Below are positions 6,108 through 6,787 of a stretch of 6,787 nt of DNA, one piece after another. This DNA comes from Candidatus Heimdallarchaeota archaeon (GTDB lineage Archaea > Asgardarchaeota > Heimdallarchaeia > JABLTI01), in contig DAOVHJ010000141.1 in assembly GCA_030671945.1 (NCBI GenBank), forward strand, positions 1 through 6,787, read 5' to 3'. Numbering within the stretch: the stretch's first letter is position 1; each line of letters opens with the position of its first letter. The notes beneath the pieces are model-generated. The model made no database searches, was not told where the DNA came from, and worked only from the letters and a program-made list of their open reading frames with translations. The translations under genes and the position numbers were made by a program.

Positions 6108-6132
6108 ATGTAGATACTACATGTCTTAATAT
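6108..6132 (+). promoter_or_regulatory. Palindromic site next to a TATA-like box, upstream of the gene at 6193
   Basis: ATGTAG-ATA-CTACAT (6108-6122) is a perfect 6-bp inverted repeat with a 3-base spacer, immediately upstream of TTAATAT (6126-6132). Used as a TATA box, the latter would give an RNA start near 6155 and a leader of roughly 35-40 bases. The palindrome is placed where an archaeal activator or repressor would contact the promoter. Prediction only. Confidence 0.4.
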
Positions 6133-6180
6133 CTCAAAATTTCTTTTTGTAGTTAGTAGTTGAGGTAATTCGATTAACAA

Positions 6181-6185
6181 GGTGA
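6181..6185 (+). promoter_or_regulatory. Shine-Dalgarno site deciding the TTG start at 6193
   Basis: GGTGA (within AAGGTGA) lies 7 bases before TTG 6193. An in-frame TAA at 6175-6177 and the absence of any in-frame ATG for almost 290 bases leave this TTG, or the one two codons later, as the only plausible starts. Confidence 0.7.
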
Positions 6186-6192
6186 AGAGCAA

Positions 6193-6787
6193 TTGAATTT
6201 GCAACAAATATGGATTCTACAAGAATCAGGAACTTGCCTGTTTCATCAAAAATATGATAATAGTGACAGCGATGAGAATTTAATTAGTGGTTTTTTAAGT
6301 GCAGTAAATTCCTTTGTTGGTTCATTCGGAGCAGAAATAAAATGGATTGAAACAGATAGATATAGATTCGTTTTCAAAATAAGTAATCAATTAATCTTTG
6401 TCGCATCTACAGATCCAAGTGATTATGCCCCGATAACCTATAAACGATTAAACCGTGTTGCTGATCATTTTGATCTAATGTTCGGCAAGGAGTTCTTAGT
6501 ATCAGGAGAGCCCATCCCTATTGATAGGTTCAAAAAGATTGCTCCAACAGTAAGCAGGTTATTTGGTATTAAAGAAGAAACAAGAAGAGAATTCGGAACT
6601 CAAACTAAAGAAAAAATCCAACAAGAATTACGATTTGATTCAAAAGAAGCTCGTTTAATGTCTTTTATTCGTTACAAAAGAAGAGTATCAGTAACTGAGA
6701 TTGTACGCTTTCTCAGAATATCTGATAAAGATGCTGAATCGACACTAACAAAATTAGAGTCTAATAGATTCGTTCAAAAAATGGAAC
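6193..6787 (+). CDS. Longin-like domain plus winged-helix protein, 3' end outside window
   Basis: The visible part is 198 codons, open to the window edge. Residues 1-125 have the rhythm of small longin/roadblock-like domains: a first strand and turn (QIWILQESGTCLF, 5-17), a helix with ENLISGFLSAVNSFVGSFG (28-46), then strands EIKWIET, YRFVFKI and LIFVAST (48-73) and a helix YKRLNRVADHFDLMFG (83-98). A charged linker follows (about 126-150). Residues 152-198 look like a winged helix (RLMSFIRYKRRVSVTEIVRF, then ISDKDAESTLTKLE), so the protein may bind DNA or another protein. Longin-like proteins are a hallmark of Asgard archaea, where they are thought to relate to small-GTPase or trafficking regulators, but no partner gene is visible here. 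There is no signal peptide or membrane segment, so a cytosolic location is likely. The start is TTG, set by GGTGA and an upstream in-frame TAA. It could instead be an unrelated transcription factor with an alpha/beta sensor domain. Confidence 0.6.
   Translation, partial: MNLQQIWILQESGTCLFHQKYDNSDSDENLISGFLSAVNSFVGSFGAEIKWIETDRYRFVFKISNQLIFVASTDPSDYAPITYKRLNRVADHFDLMFGKEFLVSGEPIPIDRFKKIAPTVSRLFGIKEETRREFGTQTKEKIQQELRFDSKEARLMSFIRYKRRVSVTEIVRFLRISDKDAESTLTKLESNRFVQKME

Overview
This window looks like chromosomal DNA from an AT-rich archaeon. Three housekeeping genes support that: a tRNA-splicing endonuclease of the EndA family, the archaeal wyosine-pathway enzyme Taw1, and a class I lysyl-tRNA synthetase. 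Gaps between genes carry TATA-like boxes and U-tract terminators instead of bacterial -35/-10 promoters. The partial gene at the right edge resembles the small longin-like proteins that are abundant in Asgard archaea. An Asgard (Lokiarchaeia/Heimdallarchaeia-type) origin is therefore my best guess, but it rests on pattern memory and not on a search.

Layout. Bases 1-1598 (+) hold the 3' part of endA, then taw1 after a 32-base gap. Both act on tRNA: intron removal, and remodelling of m1G37 in tRNA-Phe. lysS (1600-3225, -) converges on taw1 with a single base between the two stop codons, so each gene's termination signal must lie inside the other gene. Upstream of lysS on the same strand are two inner-membrane permeases of a peptide/nickel-type ABC importer, in the order dppB (4411-5457) then dppC (3354-4397). 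A nested inverted repeat and U tracts separate dppC from lysS. The binding protein and ATPases of the transporter are not in the window.

A 224-251 base divergent gap (5458-5708) holds a TATA-like promoter for dppB, a perfect 10-bp inverted repeat, and a TATA-like promoter for the rightward gene. That gene is a small membrane protein of YccF type built from two aligned 40-residue repeats. It ends in a textbook hairpin-plus-T6 terminator. A short gap with a 15-base palindromic site follows, and then the right-edge gene (6193 onward), with an N-terminal longin-like domain and a C-terminal winged helix cut off by the window.

Start codons are a theme: no start other than that of taw1 is convincingly ATG. 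lysS, dppC, the YccF gene and the right-edge gene appear to start at TTG, and dppB at GTG. Three of the TTG starts have a GGTG(A/G) Shine-Dalgarno sequence 6-7 bases upstream. No RNA genes, CRISPR arrays or mobile elements were seen.
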